64,000 bases of DNA from positions 162,501 through 226,500 of the forward strand of contig CAUYUJ010013836.1 in NCBI GenBank assembly GCA_963575745.1, in the 5' to 3' direction. The notes under the pieces were generated by a model that was given only the letters and a program-made list of their open reading frames with translations, was not told where the DNA came from and did no database searches. Position numbers and translations under genes: made by a program. Source of the DNA: Prorocentrum cordatum. Its lineage: Eukaryota > Sar > Dinophyceae > Prorocentrales > Prorocentraceae. Below, piece after piece: positions 60,303 through 64,000 of the stretch (its first letter is position 1; the number at the start of each line of letters is the position of its first letter).

Positions 60303-62165
60303 GGGCGGCGGGGGGACGCCACGCACCGCCTCGTCTCCCGCTTCTTCGAGGCGGAGAGGGCTCTGAGGTGCCAGCGGGGCGGCGCCCAGGAGGAGTGCGA
60401 GGCGGGCTCCCGAGCCTTTGGGTTCAGAAGGCTCGACGTGGCCACCTGGGGACAGCCTGCCGCGAGCACAGGCCGCGACGCGGATTGCATGGGCGGCGGC
60501 GAGACGCCCCCAAGCTCTGCCCAGTCCTTGTTAGCGGACGGCCTTGCAGATCATCCCTTGCACGGCAGCCGAGCCTCGCTGGCTCTCGGGCATGCCCGTC
60601 AAGTTGATGTGCCGCCAGGCTCTGTGAAGGAGCTTCACTTGAAACACCTGCTCGCCCTCAACCTTCGCAAGCTGCGCGGCGAGGAGCTCCGCTTCGTGCC
60701 CCGGAGCTACGTCCTGCAGCCGGGGAACTTCTTCGAGGAGGAGTTCGCCGATTTTGCTTTTGATTTCAAGATCTCGCAGGCCCTGGCCGTCGTGAAATAC
60801 ATCGCTGAGGCTTCCGAGACTGCCCCGTGGTCGCCGCCTGACCCCGCCGCTTCGGGCAGGGGCGCCAGGCGGCAGCCCGAGGGCCTCTGGGGCCGGGACC
60901 TCCTGGAGGTCTCTTGGCAGCCCGGGCCCGACCCGTCGCTGCCAGTGGACGGCCAGTGCGTCGCGGCGGCCCTGGCCGTGGCGCGGCGCGTGGTCGCGGC
61001 CGGGCAGGCGAGGAGGGCCGTCGCCGTGGACGAGGCGGAGTGGGCCCTCATCCGGAGCTTCTCGCCGCAGGCCCGGCTGGCGGAGCCGCTCTGCGATTCC
61101 GAGGCGGCTGGGGCGCTCCTGAGGGCCCTCCCGGCCGAGCTCCAGGTCTCGCTGCTGTGCGGCAATCTCTGGCTGCTGAAGCCGAGCTGCGGGCAGTTCG
61201 GGCGGGGCATCCTGCTTCTGGATCGGCTCCCGGAGGCCCCAACGCAGCTGCTCCAGTGGGCCAGTGCCGTGGGCCGCGGGGGCCTGAAGGCGGCCAGCAA
61301 CGACAAGGAGGGGTGCATCCTGCAGAAGCTCGTGGAGAGGCCTCACCTCCTGGATCCTGAGGTCCTGGGGGCCGCTGCTCGTCCAGGGCCGAGACGGGCC
61401 CCGGCTCTCTTCAAGTACGGCATGCGCATTTGGGTTCTGGCATCCATGAGCCAGTGCCCTCGCGTCTGGCTCTACCGGGAGGGCCACGTGAGCTTGGCCC
61501 TGCAGGCGTTCACGGCGGCGCCCGATGCCCTGAGCCACATCACGAACCTGCGCGTGGTCGACGGGAATCCTGGGGAGCACACGCAGCGGCTCTGGCAGCT
61601 GAGCGACTTCGCGGCCCACCTGGGGGAGCACGAGGGCGCGGGCACCTACGAGGCGCGGCTCCTCCCGCAGGTGCGCGGCGTCGTGCGCGAGCTCTTCCGC
61701 GGCCTGGCCGCCGCGCCCAGCGCGCTGGCGCCCGAGGCCTCGGAATCGGGGCGGAGGCTTCGGCGCTTCGGGATTGACCTCCTCGTCGACGAGGCCCTGG
61801 CGGTGTGGCTCATCGAGGTGAACATCCTGAAGGACGGCTATGCCCTGCAGTATGCGCCGAGGGGCTCCAGCGGTGAGGCGAAGCGTCTGCTCGTCAAGCG
61901 GCTGGTCGAGGACGAGGCGCTGCTTCGGGTGGCGGCCAGGACAGGGCGGGGCGACATCCCGGAGACATTCGAGCAGCTGCTGCCAGCGTTAGATCCTGGA
62001 GGAGCGGAGGGGCGCCCAGGCCCCGATCCTCCTGCCTGTCTGACTTGTGCCGACGTGGGATCCGCAGTCTCGCCACCAGTCGGGGGAGGGAGGAGGTGGG
62101 GCAGCCAGGAGTCGAGATCCTCCCCTGCTTGTGTGGCCAGGGCTTTTGTCCGGGCCGCCTCCTGA
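60303..62165 (+). CDS. TTL-domain gene, second TTL domain
   Basis: Open from upstream of 60303 to a TGA at 62165. The first in-frame ATG is at 60489, after GDATHRLVSRFFEAERAL. That stretch resembles the sequence following the second domain's own end (GEAKRLLVKRLVEDEALL), so it most likely completes domain 1 and is joined to 59782 by a 520-nt GT-AG phase-0 intron (AAG/GTCGTC to GCAAG/GGGCGG). Domain 2 motifs: LKHLLALNLRKLR, PRSYVLQPG, NLWLLKPSCGQFGRGILLL, ILQKLVERPHLL, FKYGMRIWVLA, VWLYREGHVSLA, SHITNLRV, TYEARLLPQVRG and FGIDLLVDEALAVWLIEVNI. The joined protein would have about 1046 residues with two TTL domains. The last ~60 codons are low-complexity and may be intron or UTR. If separate, this is a gene starting at 60489. 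Confidence 0.78.
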   Translation, partial: GRRGDATHRLVSRFFEAERALRCQRGGAQEECEAGSRAFGFRRLDVATWGQPAASTGRDADCMGGGETPPSSAQSLLADGLADHPLHGSRASLALGHARQVDVPPGSVKELHLKHLLALNLRKLRGEELRFVPRSYVLQPGNFFEEEFADFAFDFKISQALAVVKYIAEASETAPWSPPDPAASGRGARRQPEGLWGRDLLEVSWQPGPDPSLPVDGQCVAAALAVARRVVAAGQARRAVAVDEAEWALIRSFSPQARLAEPLCDSEAAGALLRALPAELQVSLLCGNLWLLKPSCGQFGRGILLLDRLPEAPTQLLQWASAVGRGGLKAASNDKEGCILQKLVERPHLLDPEVLGAAARPGPRRAPALFKYGMRIWVLASMSQCPRVWLYREGHVSLALQAFTAAPDALSHITNLRVVDGNPGEHTQRLWQLSDFAAHLGEHEGAGTYEARLLPQVRGVVRELFRGLAAAPSALAPEASESGRRLRRFGIDLLVDEALAVWLIEVNILKDGYALQYAPRGSSGEAKRLLVKRLVEDEALLRVAARTGRGDIPETFEQLLPALDPGGAEGRPGPDPPACLTCADVGSAVSPPVGGGRRWGSQESRSSPACVARAFVRAAS

Positions 62166-62924
62166 GCGACCAGCACCGCAGTCAGGGGGCCAGCCTGACC
62201 ACCACGACCAGACTGGGAAGTTGCCAAAGTTCCGCTTGTGGCCGCCGTAGGATTTGAGCTCCCCTGCCTTTCGCAGCCGCCCCTGGCCATGCAAACGGGC
62301 GGCCACCCCGAGGGGCCCGCCCACGTCGCCCACTGGCTCGTTCACCCACTCGCTCTCGCCCACTGGTCCAACGGCCCTCCAGCTCCAGACGTCCGACGTC
62401 ATGATGGAGCCATTCACGCCGCGTAGAAGTCACGGCCGGAGATATCGGCCACACACTTTAAGCTGGGCGTCTTGAGCTGGATCGATTCGTGCTGTCTGTG
62501 GGGCCCGAAGCGCGGCAAAAATGCCTGCCGTGATCTGTTCACGACGCCCTGATGAGGCGGAACGTCCCGCTCGTTCGACAGCCCGCCTGGTTGCCCGCTC
62601 GCGAGCCCCTGGACTGGATGAGTGGCGGGAGCTGGTTGGCCCGCCCCCTCCCGACGAACGGCGGACGACTGAAGACGAACGACGGACGACGGAAGACTGA
62701 CGGCGGACGACGGACGACGAGTGGCGGACGACGCGCGACAGGCTTCCTACGACAGACCACGGCGGCGGCGACGACGACGGGCCGCCCACTGCGGCTGGGA
62801 GCAGCCAGGTGGCGTGGGACGCCGCCGCCGCGGGGCCGCAGGCGAGCCCTCCGCGGCGGTTGGGGGAGGCGATGGGGGACGAGGGTGTCCGCAGATCGGT
62901 CGATGCGGCGGCTTCGCAGTCGGC
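62166..62924. other. TTL 3' flank; short ACGACGGACG repeats
   Basis: No further gene seen. 62655-62745 carries about nine units of GGACGACGGACGAC type. Confidence 0.5.
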
Positions 62925-63520
62925 TGCGTGGTGTCATCTCGCCCGTTCGGCGGATCGTGCCCGACGGAGTTCCAGCTACGGCCGCCTTTGGCATGGCGCC
63001 GCCTCGCGCAATTCGGCATAGCCCTCAGAGGGATCGTTCTTCATAAGGAGGCTCCAGATGCGGCTCCGGTGGGGTAGCCCGCACGGCGTCACTTCACCCA
63101 GTGCCGCACACCCCTCAAGCACGTCGTGACCCATGCGTGACTTCAACTGCTGCACCAATGGAGGAGGTCGCACGGCGTCACCTCGCCCAATTCGGCATAG
63201 CCCTCAGAGGAATCGTGCCCCGTAAGGAGCTCCACGCACGGCCCCAGTGGTGGCGAATGCATGGCGCCTCCTAGCCCAGTTCATCACACCCCTCAGACGG
63301 ATCGTGCCCCATGGGGAGCTCCACATACGGCCTCGGTGGGGGCGTTTGCTTGGCGTCACCTCGCCCACTTCGGCACACCCCTCAAGCACCTGGTGCCTCG
63401 TGGGGGGCTCCACCTTCGGCCTCAGCGGGAGATCTCGCACAGCGTCCCTGCTTCACTTCGGCACACCCCTGTCGCACTTCGTGCCCCACAGGTTGTCCCA
63501 GATGCGGCCCCAGTGGAAGC
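62925..63520. repeat. ~90-bp minisatellite, 6-7 copies
   Basis: Marker GGCGTCACCTCGCCC and variants recur at about 62995, 63086, 63175, 63262, 63353 and 63442. Each is followed by CCCCTCA..GATCGTGCCCC and GAGCTCCA..CGGCC. Being about 90 bp, it keeps frames open on both strands. I treat those ORFs as artefacts. Confidence 0.8.
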
Positions 63521-64000
63521 CCTCTCCCTTCCGTGCTTTTCCCCGCTCCTTCACTCCGCGGCGCGCAGGATGTCAAGGGGTGTGGTCCCTCCCCTGGCTG
63601 CGTTGTGTTCCCGGGTGCGCTGCATGCAGGCACAGCTCGCTGTTGCTCCAGGCTGAGCTGGTGGAAACACAGTTTGGCGAGTCGCTCCCGCACCACCTGT
63701 GGTTCACTTTTTTCGCGTGGTATCTGCGCGTCCGGGATGCTTGCACAGCGCGTGCCTCGGTCCGTCGAGAGCCCCGAGCGGCCTAATCACATCAGCAGCA
63801 GTCCAGTTGCTGTTGCTCAGTGGGAAACCTCCTTGCCACCACGTAGGCTGCGCTATACCCCTGGTAGAGAATGCTGCCAGCCCTTCTTCGTCCTATTCCT
63901 CCTTCTCCTGTTGCTGCTGCTGCTCCTCATCCGCCTTCACTTCTTCCTACCACTCCCTTCAGTGGCAATTCGGGTTCAAGTATTGCATCGGGGGGGCTCC
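63521..64000. other. No gene recognised
   Basis: Pyrimidine-rich tail with a short CTG/CTC tract at 63890-63935. The window ends without a clear feature. Confidence 0.5.

Noticed and set aside
1-64000. Bacterial or organellar origin
   Set aside because: Introns, LINEs, a DIRS-like element, TTL domains and a spliced-leader relic all point to a dinoflagellate nucleus; no ribosome-binding sites or operons were seen.

Overview
This window looks like nuclear DNA of a dinoflagellate. A slightly damaged dinoflagellate spliced-leader sequence lies at 50486-50508. Two LINE-type retrotransposons, one tyrosine-recombinase retrotransposon and an intron-containing tubulin-tyrosine-ligase-like gene sit in a GC-rich background crowded with microsatellites, minisatellites and local duplications. 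I see no operons, Shine-Dalgarno sites, rRNA, tRNA or CRISPR arrays. The high GC content would suit a Prorocentrum-like genome better than most Symbiodiniaceae, but that is inference.

Layout. 1-20 kb is almost entirely repeats: CAC/CCA, CCG and CGT microsatellites, a 42-bp and a 43-bp minisatellite, a 0.5-kb and a 1.25-kb tandem duplication, a foldback at 8.4-9.7 kb, and the first copies of a ~200-bp terminal-inverted-repeat element. 20.2-26.9 kb (minus strand) holds a near-intact LINE: ORF1 has a zinc finger and coiled coil, and ORF2 has endonuclease, reverse transcriptase, zinc knuckle and RNase H. 27.77-34.31 kb (plus strand) holds a DIRS/Ngaro/PAT-like retrotransposon with split direct repeats A1-ORFs-B1-A2-B2. 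It encodes a small cysteine-rich membrane ORF, a gag-like ORF, RT-RNase H, a tyrosine recombinase and a C5-cytosine-methyltransferase-like domain. 34.9-37 kb is a GAT microsatellite. 37.7-41.3 kb is a ~140-bp satellite array bracketed by an inverted duplication. 45.0-47.0 kb contains a probable multi-exon host gene of unknown function. 50.5-55.3 kb is a decayed second LINE that begins near the spliced-leader relic. 57.8-58.0 kb is a MITE-like element. 58.1-62.2 kb is a host gene with two tandem TTL domains, one intron of which is made of the ~200-bp repeat seen elsewhere in the window (an introner candidate). 62.9-63.5 kb is a ~90-bp minisatellite.

How it fits together. Most coding capacity belongs to mobile elements. 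The strongest host gene is the double TTL gene, expected to modify tubulin. The most unusual system is the tyrosine-recombinase retrotransposon that carries its own DNA methyltransferase in the order RT-RNase H-recombinase-methyltransferase. All splice sites, frameshift repairs and element borders were read by eye and need transcript or alignment support.
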